Of a stretch of DNA of 64,000 nucleotides, positions 1 through 9,838 are shown one piece after another. Source of the DNA: Zizania palustris. Taxonomy: Eukaryota > Streptophyta > Magnoliopsida > Poales > Poaceae. Below the pieces are notes generated by a model that ran no database searches, was not told where the DNA came from, and saw nothing but the letters and a program-made list of their open reading frames with translations. Both the position numbers and the translations under genes were made by a program. Each line of letters begins with the position of its first letter. Within the stretch, counting starts at the first letter, position 1. The stretch is from contig JAAALK010000286.1 of NCBI GenBank assembly GCA_019279435.1, forward strand, positions 50,354,289-50,418,288. The letters run 5' to 3'.

Positions 1-706
1 GCCTAATGTTGACATTTGAGCTGCTTGGGTGATGCGTAATGTTGTACGATTAATCTCATCTAGAAACCGAACGAAGAGAGGAGTCCTATCTGATTCTTTG
101 CAAACCTGTTATAGATTTTATTTGGTAATTTTAGTAACATATAAGGAATTATCTCATATTTAAGGAAAAATTACTCGCATGCCATTATAATTTTCAGAAA
201 TTGCCTATATACCACTGTTAGTGACTGTGGTGATCCTCATCTGTCAGACACACCAATGACATATTAAACAACCATTAAAATTGTAATGACACAGAAAAAA
301 TTAACCCCATATTTAATAGGTTTTCATAGTTCAACACAACAACTGGGCATCATCAGCTCAGTTAATCTTCAGCTCGTCGTATTTGTCACGACAACGAGGC
401 AAGGGATGCCGGCGACAAGCTGGCTAGACATGAGCGCGACGCACCCGTCAACGGCGGTGGTGGCGGCGGACCCCGCGAAGAACATGAGACATGATGAGAG
501 CGCGATGGTGTAGCATACTAGCAGCGCTCGGCCCGGTCGCACGCCCACCCCGCCGCCAGCGATCTCTCCCTCCTCTGCACTACCGTTGTGAAAATACAGC
601 CTTCTAGTCTTCCAACATCAGAGCAATTATCGTTCAAGGAAATCTGAGCAATTCTCCTCTAGAACACTACAATTCTAGCGCTTTGCAGTCTTGCAGATGA
701 AAGGAG
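1..706. other. Left flank, no supported gene
   Basis: AT-rich sequence to about 350, then a GC-rich stretch at about 360-560. On the minus strand, about 522 down to 365, one frame stays open and reads as a hydrophobic, Ala/Val-rich peptide ending at a stop. It could be the C-terminal scrap of a membrane protein, but I do not recognise it. The segment ends at the left copy (702-706, AGGAG) of the copia target-site duplication, so 1-706 and 7472 onward were contiguous before that insertion. Confidence 0.4.
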
Positions 707-1139
707 TGTTAGGATAAGATCTCGGGGAGAGAGATTCGGATCTCTCTCCCCACATGCGCACTCAGCCATTCCCTCAACAAACCCCCCTATTCTCCCTGCG
801 CCCTGATCGGGGGCGCCCCAACCGAACCATGGTTGAGGGGCCCCTGCCGCTAGCGCTATATTAAGGGGGAAGGGCTCAGACGTCAAGGTGACTGATACCT
901 TGCACGCCCAAACACCTTCCCCACATCCCTACTGACCCGATCTAACACTAGCGCTAAGCGGCGGGAAGCCTCCCTCGCCGCACCGACGTCATGGCGTCAT
1001 TTTCCTCGACTCCGGCCCCCTCCGGTGACGGTACGCACATTCCTTACCCTCTCTGTCTCATACCAAGAATCCATGCCATGTTTTAGACCTAAGTGAACCC
1101 TGCTAGACCTAGGCTAGAGATCCTACCTAGGACCTATCA
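707..1139 (+). repeat. 5' LTR of copia element
   Basis: Starts TGTTAGG and ends CTATCA (TG...CA). A TATA-like motif TATATTA lies at 857-863 and could drive transcription of the element. A perfect 12-bp inverted repeat (724-735 with 740-751, loop TCGG) sits 17 bases from the LTR start and is repeated in the 3' LTR. Confidence 0.95.
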
Positions 1140-1140
1140 A

Positions 1141-1152
1141 TGGTATCAGAGC
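1141..1152 (+). other. Primer-binding site, initiator tRNA-Met
   Basis: TGGTATCAGAGC is the usual plant copia primer-binding site, complementary to the 3' end of initiator tRNA-Met. It starts one base after the 5' LTR. Confidence 0.92.
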
Positions 1153-2667
1153 TGTTCTAGGTTTAGGCTAGTTAGGGTTTAGGCGTCGGATCTCTTGACC
1201 CGACGCCATTGATGCGTTTCTAAGTACTGTATGTACCTCTAAGAACCATGTTAGCTTCGGCTAACCCTATGAAAACCTAAGAAACCCCCTGTAAGCTTCG
1301 GATAAACCCTAAGAAGACGAGTAAAAACCCTAAGAAATCCCCAAAACCCCTTAAGTCCCCTCCCGTAAGAACACAGAAGTAAGGAAACAACAAAAAAAAA
1401 TAGAAATTAGGGTTAGGGTTTTCGAAACCCTAACCCTAGGTTTGGGGAAGACGGGGAGGCCGAGGGCTTACCTCGGGTCGTCGCGCCGCCGCCGACCGTG
1501 AGCGCCGCCGACCGCGAGTCGCCGCCGTCGAGGACCGACTCGACGGAGTGCCGCTCACCCTCGGGTGAACGTGCGCTCCAGCGAGCGGGCCCCCGCCGCC
1601 GCCACCGCCGGGCCACCATGCGCCGCGCCGGGCCACCGCGCGCCGCGCCGGGCCGCCGTGCGCCGCTGAGCACCGCCGGGCCGCCGCCACCGCCGCGCGC
1701 CGCTCGGGCCGCTCGCGCTCGCGCTCGGGCTGGTGGGGAATGAAATGAGGCTTAGGGTTTTCGGGGGCGGGCGCTCGGTATTTATTCGCCCGCAATCAGC
1801 GCCTGGCCGTCGGATCAGATCCGACGGCCAGGGTTCATTGGACCAAAAGCCAGCCCAGGCGGGGGGAGAAATGAGGGCCCAGGCCCAGGTTACGCGCGCG
1901 CGCGCGCGGCGAAAACCTGGCCTGGGCCCAGGTTAGGTACGGCCTGCGAAAATTGGCCTCTGGGCCGTGTTTTGGGCTGGACCTGTGGCACTGTGCGGGC
2001 TAAATTTGTTTTTTTTTTCCGGGATTAAGTAATTAATTTCTGATTTAATTATTTTCTGGAAAATGAGAAAATTGCCCAAAAATCAGATAAAATTAAGTTT
2101 AATTCAGGAATAATTTTGTAAATTTCATCACACTCAGTAGTATTATTCTGAATTTTTTGAATATTTTTAGAGCATTTATTTGATATTTTCTGATTTTTAT
2201 AAGACCAACGTCTTATTTAAATTAGAGAATAAGATTTTATTAAGTTATTAAAAAAAATTCAGAATAATTTTCCTACTGATTTCTTTGTACTGATTAAACA
2301 TTTGCTATATTTTTTAAGTCTTCCGCTGTGCTACCACATGTTTAATCAAATTTTATGTTCATCCACTACATTAAGTTTATATTTTTTGTCGATTGAATTT
2401 GAACCAACGGGATAATTTAATTGACGGAATAAAAGTTCATTTTAGTTATTTGCATAGTGATTTTATCTCCTGACCAACGTTGGTGATAAAATAACTATGT
2501 TTGAGATGAATTGATTCTATTTCTGCCCAACGGTGATGTAGAATTAATTCCTATTTATTTATTGAGTTTTCACATGCTGATTTGACCAACGTTAAATTAG
2601 CATGTCTCGTTTATGCCTGTAATTAATCCTTTTTGACTATTATTTATCAGGAAGCTTACTCGCTCAA
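1153..2667 (+). other. Structured untranslated leader of the copia element
   Basis: About 1.5 kb between PBS and gag without a credible ORF. It holds a telomere-repeat-like palindrome (about 1411-1440), a GC-rich block (1450-1740), a 31-base palindrome (arms 1802-1816 and 1818-1832, centre 1817) and an AT-rich part from 2000 on. That AT-rich part has an 11-bp inverted repeat (2291-2301 with 2338-2348) and five hairpins with the hexamer CCAACG in the loop: arms at 2199-2204/2211-2216, about 2392-2399/2414-2421, 2460-2467/2485-2492, 2508-2519/2539-2550 and 2573-2583/2594-2604. The regular arrangement suggests an RNA function such as packaging, dimerisation or translation control; that is inference. 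Confidence 0.7.
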
Positions 2668-5600
2668 ATGAATCATATTGAGAAACTTAGAGGGGACAAT
2701 TATGGATCTTGGCGAGAGGATCTGCTGATCGCTCTCGCCATCCTAGATGTGGACTATTCTTTGCAAGAAGCATGTCCGGTTCAGCCTACTGAGCCAGTGA
2801 TACACACTGGTGAGGCAGCTGACGCATTTGCTGCGCGTCAGCTGGACTTTGCCCCCATAAGAATGAAATATGACATTGCGTACGAAAAATGGAAGCACTC
2901 AAATAGAAAGTGCTTGATGATTATTAAGAATTCTCTCTTAGAGCCAATCAGGAGCTCCATCCCTGATTGTGAGACAGCAACTCAGTATCTGAAGAAGATC
3001 GATGCTCAGTTTGCTGGATCATCAAAGGCAGCTTGCGCCTCAACAATTAAGAGGTTTATTAATGAGAAATACCACGGTGGAGGCGTAAGGGACCACATTT
3101 TGAGAATGAGTAACTGGGCTGCTAGCCTAAAGACTATGGAGTGCGCACTGACAGAAACTTTTATAGTTCATGTCATAATGAGCTCACTTAGTAAGGATTT
3201 TGAGCATTTTGTCATCAACTACAATTCTCTGCCAGAAGTGTGGACATTTGAAAAGTTAGTGTCCAATTGCGTTCAGGAGGAAGAACTCATTAAGGAGGCT
3301 AGAGGTGGTGATTCAGTTCACCAAATTCAAGATAAGGGCAAAAAGCAATTTACGCCTAAGAAAAATACTAAGACCTTTAAGAAGAAAGGAAAGGCGCCTA
3401 AGGACAATGATGTCCCTCAAGGCGTCTGCAGGCATTGTAAGAAGGAAGGACACCACATGAAGGACTGTGTGGAATTCCTCAAGTGGATGCACAAACACGG
3501 TAACGATGAAATTACTTGTATAGATGAATCCTTGTATTTAGATTATTCTACCAACACTTGGTGGATTGACTCAGGTGCAACTGTTCATGTTGCCAATTCT
3601 TTACAGGGATTCGCTACGACGAGAATTTTGGAAAGAAACGAAAGAACAATTAGAGTTGCAAATGGCATCGAAGCAGAAGTTGAAGCCATTGGAGATCTCC
3701 CATTAGAATTTAAGAATGGCTTTGTAATTCTTTTGCGCGATGTTCTTTATGTTCCTTCGATGCGCAGAAACTTGATTTCTGTTTCATGTTTAGTTAATAA
3801 TGGGTACGATTGTCATTTTGGCGACAGACAATGTTCTATTATTTATGATAATAAAGTTGTGGGTCTTGCCTTCGAGCATGACAAACTTTATCTTTTGTCC
3901 TTAAGTGATTCAGTAAATACTATTAGTGAGACAGTCTCGTCTAACAAAACAAATAAGCGTAAGAGAATTAGCGACGTTTCTTCGAAATTATGGCACTGTC
4001 GTTTAGGCCATATTTCGAGGGGGAGGATTGAACGTCTAGTTAAGGAGTCAATTCTTCCGCCCTTAGAGTTCACAGACTTAGATCAATGCATAGATTGCAT
4101 TAAAGGCAAATACGTCAAACAAATTAAGAAAGGCGCGAAGCGAAGCACAGGAGTTTTAGAAATTATTCATACGGACATTTGTGGTCCATTTCCTGTGACA
4201 TCTGTAGATGGTTATGATTCATTCATAACATTTACAGATGATTATTCGCGCTATGGTTATATTTATCCAATTAAAGAACGATCAGAAGCATTGGATAAAT
4301 TTAAGATATTTAAGGCTGAAGTAGAAAATCAGCATGATCTAAAGATTAAGATAGTAAGATCTGACCGTGGAGGGGAGTACTACGGTCGTCATACCCCGTA
4401 TGGCCAAGTTCCTGGACCTTTTGCGAGGTTTCTACAGGAAAATGGTATAGTCGCCCAGTATTCTACACCGGGCGAACCACAGCAAAATGGAGTGGCAGAA
4501 AGGCGCAATCGCACCTTAATGGACATGGTAAGAAGTATGTTGAGTTATTCCACTCTACCGGTTGGTTTATGGATGGAGGCATTAAAAACCGCCATTCATA
4601 TTCTTAATCGGGTTCCGAGTAAGTCGGTGCCCAAGACACCGTATGAATTATGGACTGGACGAGAACCCTCTCTAAATTATTTTAGAGTATGGGGATGTCC
4701 AGCTGAAGCTAAAGTATTTAACCCAAATATTGATAAGTTAGATCCTAAGACAGTGAGTTGTCATTTTATTGGCTACCTAGATAAGTCTAAGGGTTTCCGT
4801 TTCTATTGTCCTGGTAGACATACCAAGTTTGTACAAACGAGACACGCAGTCTTTTTAGAAGACGCTATGATCAGGGGGAGCACGGTATTAAGAGAAATTA
4901 GCCTTGAAGAGAAGCGGGTCTGTGCACCTACTCCTATGATTCAAGAGCCAATTCTCCATATACCTGTGATAGCACCTATTAATCCAGCTCCAGAAGTTGG
5001 ACCTTCATTAGCGACACCTGTTGTTCATGAGGAACCTGTTATTCAGGAGCCTGTAGTTCCAGTTGTTGCTAATGAAGAACAAGAAGAACAACCCCCTGTG
5101 TTAGAAAATAATGTGCCAGTTGAGGAGGACATCATAGAAAATGATGTACCAATTCAAGAAGACATTAGAAATGATGATATCCCAGTTCAAGAGAACGTTA
5201 GGAGATCACAAAGAGTAAGAAGATCAGCTATTCCTGATGACTATGAGGTTTATATGAGTGAAGAAATTCAAATGGAGGGCGATCCCGCCTCTTTTGAAGA
5301 AGCTATGAGAAGCCCTCACTCTTCTAAGTGGCTTGAGGCCATGGAGGATGAGATGAAGTCTATGAGTACCAACAATGTCTGGAAATTAGAAGAAATTCCT
5401 AAAGGAGCCAAAACAGTAGGCTGCAAATGGGTCTACAAGGTCAAACGTGACTCCCAAGGGAATATTGAAAGATTTAAGGCCAGACTTGTTGCTAAAGGCT
5501 TCACTCAAAGAGAAGGAATAGATTACAATGAGACATTTTCTCCTGTCTCATCTAAGGATTCATTTAGAATCATTATGGCTTTAGTGGCACATTATGACTT

Positions 5601-6852
5601 AGAGTTACATCAGATGGATGTAAAGACGACATTTCTCAACGGGGATCTAAATGAGAATGTCTATATGGCACAACCCAAGGGTTTTGTCATAAAAGGGAAA
5701 GAAAATTTGGGATGCCATTTAACTAAGTCCATTTATGGTCTTAAACAGGCTTCTAGGCAGTGGTATCTCAAATTTGATGAGACAATTAGAAAGTTTGGGT
5801 TTAAAGAGAATGAAGAGGACAATTGCATTTATGCTAAGTTCAAGAATGGGAAATTTATTTTCCTAGTCTTGTATGTGGATGACATCCTACTAGCAAGTAG
5901 CGATGTTAATCTACTATTAGAGACTAAGAAGTTTTTGTCTTCTCATTTTGATATGAAGGATCTTGGAGAAGCTTCATATGTATTAGGCATAGAGATTCTT
6001 CGAGACAGAACTAAGGGGGTATTAGGTTTATCACAGAAGGCATACTTAGAGAAAATACTGAGAAAATATAGTATGCACTACTGTAAGCCTTCGCCTGCTC
6101 CGATAGTCAAGGGTGATAAGTTTGGGAACTTTCAGTGTCCCAGGAACCAATATGAGATCGATCAAATGAAGTCGGTTCCATATGCTTCTGCTGTCGGAAG
6201 CCTAATGTATGCTCAAGTATGTACACGCCCTGACTTAGCTTTTGCCACCGGGATGCTTGGCAGATATCAGAAAAATCCAGGCATAGATCACTGGAAAGGA
6301 GTTAAGAAAGCTTTGCGATATGTACAAGGCACAAAAGGCCTCATGCTAACATATGAAAGAACTAATAACCTTGAAATAGTAGGATATTCAGACTCAGACT
6401 TTGCGGGATGTGTGGATACTGAGAAGTCCACATCAGGTTATATATTCACACTCGCAAAAGGAGTTGTGTCGTGGAAAAGCTCCAAACAAACTGTGACGGC
6501 ATCCTCCACGATGTATGCCGAGTTTGTAGCATGTTATGAGGCCACCGGACAGGCACTATGGTTTAAAAAGTTTATTCCCGGTTTAAGAGTGGTCGTCAGT
6601 ATTGAAAAGCCACTTAAGTTATACTGCGACAATGAGCCAGCAGTATTATACTCCCATAACAACAAGAAGAGTGGTGCTGCCAAACACATCAATATTAAGT
6701 ACTATGTTGTTAAGGAGAAAATCCAAGATCACACTATAAGTCTAGAGCATATAAGTACCAAGCGTATGCTTGCGGATCCGCTCACAAAAGGCTTACCACC
6801 CAATGTGTTCAGAGAACACTTAACCGGTATGGGTTTAAAGGAAAGCCTATGA
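2668..6852 (+). CDS. Copia gag-pol polyprotein, intact, 1394 aa
   Basis: Single ORF with no frameshift or stop. In order: gag-like N-terminus (residues 1 to about 230); CCHC zinc knuckle C254-C257-H262-C267 for RNA binding; aspartic protease with DSGAT at 301-305; integrase HHCC zinc domain H443, H448, C474, C477; integrase core with likely catalytic D503, D566 and E611 (the E sits in GVAER); an acidic, repetitive linker at about 760-860; reverse transcriptase with YVDD at 1069-1072; RNase H with YSDSDF around 1240-1245 and ADPLTKGL near the end. About 1,400 aa with all domains fused is normal for plant copia. The ATG follows the hairpin-rich leader. The protein would be cleaved by its own protease and copy element RNA in cytoplasmic particles. 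Confidence 0.96.
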   Translation: MNHIEKLRGDNYGSWREDLLIALAILDVDYSLQEACPVQPTEPVIHTGEAADAFAARQLDFAPIRMKYDIAYEKWKHSNRKCLMIIKNSLLEPIRSSIPDCETATQYLKKIDAQFAGSSKAACASTIKRFINEKYHGGGVRDHILRMSNWAASLKTMECALTETFIVHVIMSSLSKDFEHFVINYNSLPEVWTFEKLVSNCVQEEELIKEARGGDSVHQIQDKGKKQFTPKKNTKTFKKKGKAPKDNDVPQGVCRHCKKEGHHMKDCVEFLKWMHKHGNDEITCIDESLYLDYSTNTWWIDSGATVHVANSLQGFATTRILERNERTIRVANGIEAEVEAIGDLPLEFKNGFVILLRDVLYVPSMRRNLISVSCLVNNGYDCHFGDRQCSIIYDNKVVGLAFEHDKLYLLSLSDSVNTISETVSSNKTNKRKRISDVSSKLWHCRLGHISRGRIERLVKESILPPLEFTDLDQCIDCIKGKYVKQIKKGAKRSTGVLEIIHTDICGPFPVTSVDGYDSFITFTDDYSRYGYIYPIKERSEALDKFKIFKAEVENQHDLKIKIVRSDRGGEYYGRHTPYGQVPGPFARFLQENGIVAQYSTPGEPQQNGVAERRNRTLMDMVRSMLSYSTLPVGLWMEALKTAIHILNRVPSKSVPKTPYELWTGREPSLNYFRVWGCPAEAKVFNPNIDKLDPKTVSCHFIGYLDKSKGFRFYCPGRHTKFVQTRHAVFLEDAMIRGSTVLREISLEEKRVCAPTPMIQEPILHIPVIAPINPAPEVGPSLATPVVHEEPVIQEPVVPVVANEEQEEQPPVLENNVPVEEDIIENDVPIQEDIRNDDIPVQENVRRSQRVRRSAIPDDYEVYMSEEIQMEGDPASFEEAMRSPHSSKWLEAMEDEMKSMSTNNVWKLEEIPKGAKTVGCKWVYKVKRDSQGNIERFKARLVAKGFTQREGIDYNETFSPVSSKDSFRIIMALVAHYDLELHQMDVKTTFLNGDLNENVYMAQPKGFVIKGKENLGCHLTKSIYGLKQASRQWYLKFDETIRKFGFKENEEDNCIYAKFKNGKFIFLVLYVDDILLASSDVNLLLETKKFLSSHFDMKDLGEASYVLGIEILRDRTKGVLGLSQKAYLEKILRKYSMHYCKPSPAPIVKGDKFGNFQCPRNQYEIDQMKSVPYASAVGSLMYAQVCTRPDLAFATGMLGRYQKNPGIDHWKGVKKALRYVQGTKGLMLTYERTNNLEIVGYSDSDFAGCVDTEKSTSGYIFTLAKGVVSWKSSKQTVTASSTMYAEFVACYEATGQALWFKKFIPGLRVVVSIEKPLKLYCDNEPAVLYSHNNKKSGAAKHINIKYYVVKEKIQDHTISLEHISTKRMLADPLTKGLPPNVFREHLTGMGLKESL

Positions 6853-7030
6853 TCATTGGATTTGTAAGGGCCCAAAATAAGTTTAGAAACTATTTCAAAG
6901 TAGTGAAATGTGTTGTAGCTGTTGAGTCACGTAGTACGTAACTGACTATTGTGATGCATCATGCTCTATGCATTGATCTATAATGAGATAGAGGTAACGT
7001 TAAGTAAGTTGAGAACTAAGTCGAGATCTA

Positions 7031-7039
7031 GAGGGAGAA
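7031..7039 (+). other. Polypurine tract
   Basis: GAGGGAGAA immediately before the 3' LTR, the expected plus-strand primer site. The 178 bases between the pol stop and the tract contain no other feature I can see. Confidence 0.85.
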
Positions 7040-7471
7040 TGTTAAGATAAGATCTCGGGGAGAGAGATTCGGATCTCTCTCCCCACATGCGCACTCAGCC
7101 ATTCCCTCAACAAACCCCCTATTCTCCCTGCGCCCTGATCGGGGGCGCCCCAACCGAACCATGGTTGAGGGGCCCCTGCCGCTAGCGCTATATTAAGGGG
7201 GAAGGGCTCAGACGTCAAGGTGACTGATACCTTGCACGCCCAAACACCTTCCCCACATCCCTACTGACCCGATCTAACACTAGCGCTAAGCGGCGGGAAG
7301 CCTCCCTCGCCGCACCGACGTCATGGCGTCATCTTCCTCGACTCCGGCCCCCTCCGGTGACGGTACGCACATTCCTTACCCTCTCTGTCTCATACCAAGA
7401 ATCCATGCCATGTTTTAGACCTAAGTGAACCCTGCTAGACCTAGGCTAGAGATCCTACCTAGGACCTATCA
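7040..7471 (+). repeat. 3' LTR of copia element
   Basis: Starts TGTTAAG and ends CTATCA. It is near-identical to the 5' LTR: G/A at the fifth base, one C fewer in a C run, and T/C in its right half. The right target duplication AGGAG follows at 7472-7476. Confidence 0.95.
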
Positions 7472-7680
7472 AGGAGAAGTGTTCTCCTTCCTCTCCGGTG
7501 ACCGGCAAGCAAAAATGGCACTCTCTCTCGCAGCGCGGCCTTGGCACCGACCGCGGGTCGGAGCAGGACGCGGGCGGAATCCGTTTCGGTTTCCTATAAT
7601 CGTATCAATTAACTGCCCGAGCCGGACTTTTTGCAATAGCGATTAGCGATCGACGAACATCGCAGCTAGTTGGCGTCGTC

Positions 7681-8750
7681 ATGGCGGTTCGGACGTTGTG
7701 GATGTGGGCGTTCTTCCTCCTGCTCGCGATAATGGCGGCGTCTTCGGTGCCGGCAGGAGAGGCGACTCACCTCGTCTTCGCTGACCTCCAGTCCCTCCAG
7801 GCCTAGCACGTTGACGACACGCTCCGCACCGAATTCCACTTCCAGCCTCCCAAGCATTGGATCAAACGGTAAGCATAATGGCTTCAAATTTGTGGATTTT
7901 ACGAAGTTCTCGCGTTCTAAACGAGAGATTTGTAGTGATGGGATTCATGGCGGTACGTGCAGATCCTAATGGCGTGATATACTACAAGGGCGTGTACCAC
8001 CTATTCTACTAGTAAACCCCCAAGGCGGCGGTGTGGGGCAACATTGTGTGGGCGCACGTCGTGTCGACAGACCTCGTCGACTGGGTGATGCTCGAGCCAG
8101 CAATCTCCCCGTCGACGCCGTTCGCCGTCAACGACTGCTGGTCGGGCTCCGCCACCGTGCTGCCTGACGATAGGCCGATCATCATGTACACGGGGATCAA
8201 CGAGCAGGAGCAGCAGGTGGAGAACGTGGCATATCCCAAGGATCTCTCCGACCCTTACCTCTGGGAGTGGGTCCAGACGGATTACAACGTACCCCGTCAT
8301 CCTGCCCAACGCCGGCGTCAAGTCGTCTAACGCCTCCACGTTCCGTGACCCGACGACGGCGTGGCAGGTGGCAGGGACCTGACGGTGTCTGGCGGTCCAT
8401 GATAGGCACCATGGACAACTACCGTGGCCTCGCCGCGCTCTACCGCAGCCGCGACTTCAAGCGCTGGGTGCCGGCGCGCCGCTCATTGCACTCCGGAGAC
8501 ACCGGCCAGTCACCTCCCCCGGCGTGGACGGCGGGAGGAATCATGTGTTCAAGGTGAGCCTCGACTAGGTACGAGTACTACACGTTCGAAGACTACGACT
8601 ACGTCGCCGACACGTACATGCCGGACGCGTCGCTCGCCGACGGCAACGAGGGCCTCCGCTACGACTACGGCAACTTCTACGCGTCCGAGACGTTCCTCTA
8701 GGAGAAATCCTGTGGAACAAGCAAAATGCTGCAGTTTCCTTAAGCGAAAT
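7681..8750 (+). pseudogene. Cell-wall invertase (GH32) pseudogene
   Basis: Translated pieces match plant cell-wall invertase (beta-fructofuranosidase), which splits sucrose in the apoplast. Exon 1 (7681 to about 7868) has a signal peptide-like start and the segment HVDDTLRTEFHFQPPKHWI. It is broken by TAG at 7804-7806 and an extra base just before the donor near 7868. An intron runs to the acceptor before ATCCTAATG (about 7964), which encodes the DPN of WINDPNG. TAG and TAA at 8010-8015 follow. The open stretch 8031-8295 reads VWGNIVWAHVVSTDLVDWV and WSGSATVLP; FRDPTTAW lies at 8341-8364 after a frameshift. Later frameshifts break the rest, and the catalytic Cys region and C-terminal domain are absent. 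No function is expected. Confidence 0.88.
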
Positions 8751-8866
8751 CAGCACATAAATATGTGAAATTTGGTCTAAGAAGGATGACAACCAACTTC
8801 TTGATTTCTTCCACTGATATCATCATTGCGATACACCTCAAAATTAGCTCCCGCCTCTCCCGTGTA

Positions 8867-9106
8867 CTCCCTCTGGTGTTCAAATATTAGTCGTTTAGAT
8901 AGAATTACACATACCAATGTGATATTAAATAAAGTTACAAATATTGTCTTGATTGGTTATGGAGCCTAAATTTTAGTGGTGTCACCCAAGTTCAACTCCC
9001 AATGACCACATCCCATTTGGCAGCTACGCTTCGATTGACGGGACGACTAATATTTGTACACTCTCAATAAAAACTAAAACGACTATTATTTGAATACCAG
9101 AGGGAG
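8867..9106. mobile_element. Stowaway-type MITE
   Basis: Terminal inverted repeats CTCCCTCTG (8867) and CAGAGGGAG (ending 9106) are flanked by TA dinucleotides, the Tc1/mariner-type target site. The 240-bp interior has no coding capacity. Confidence 0.8.
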
Positions 9107-9160
9107 TACTGCATAAAGACAAATTCTGTAATGTTCAATGTAATCCAGATGACAAGTCAG

Positions 9161-9289
9161 CAATGCTAGTGTTTTTGGAGGAAAACGCACGTTGTTCGTC
9201 TTTATTTGAAAGCCCAACAATGTTAGTGTTTTTGGAGAAAAAGGCATGTTGTCCATCTTTATTTGAAAGCCAAGCAATACTAGTGTTAC
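9161..9289. repeat. 57-bp tandem repeat, 2.3 copies
   Basis: Units begin at 9161, 9218 and 9275 (CAATG/CAATA then CTAGTG or TTAGTG) and diverge by a few substitutions. No coding meaning is seen. Confidence 0.7.
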
Positions 9290-9838
9290 TACTTTCTTTT
9301 CATCCCCATGTAATATAAGGTGAAGACTTTCACCCCAATTTTTTCCTTCTAAAATATCTTGTTTTCAAATCTTGAATCCTTTTTTGCATATAACTTGGTT
9401 AGATAGAAGCAATGAACTGCAAAACACCTGCATTATCAGTTTATAAATTACACACATGTTTCTGACTGCCCAAAAGGTAGTTAAGGGGGACACATCTTAT
9501 ATTACAAGTTGTGGAAGTGGCTTTAAAAATTATAATGAAACTTTGCTTGAACTGAACTCCAGGTCAGTATCATTTAATCAGTGCATTATCCTTTTAGCAT
9601 GGTGTAGCTTCTAATGCCCACAATAGTTAAGGAACCATATAACTACGATTGAAATTGTTGTCTGCTAAACTATATTAGAACTTGTTTTATAGCATGGACT
9701 TTGTTTGTTGCTATAATTTATCACAAAGAAAATAGCATGGAAAACATTGCACATTTGAATGAGTAACACTAAATCTAGCTGCTACAAATGCCAATGAGTT
9801 AAGTTTCCTTTTGATGCTACAATTATCTATCAAAAACT

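Larger units (their letters stand above)
707..7471 (+). mobile_element. Complete young Ty1/copia LTR retrotransposon
   Basis: A full-length element: 5' LTR 707-1139, primer-binding site 1141-1152, long leader, one uninterrupted polyprotein 2668-6852, polypurine tract 7031-7039, 3' LTR 7040-7471. It is flanked by a perfect 5-bp target duplication AGGAG (702-706 and 7472-7476). The domain order protease, integrase, reverse transcriptase, RNase H is the copia order. By eye the LTRs differ by two substitutions and one C-run indel over about 432 bp, so insertion was recent. With an intact ORF, PBS and PPT it looks capable of autonomous movement; expression is not shown by sequence. It lies upstream of a dead invertase gene. 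Confidence 0.97.

Noticed and set aside
1413..1795. Overlapping Arg/Ala/Pro-rich ORFs in the copia leader
   Set aside because: They follow from high GC content, lack domains, and sit between the PBS and gag.
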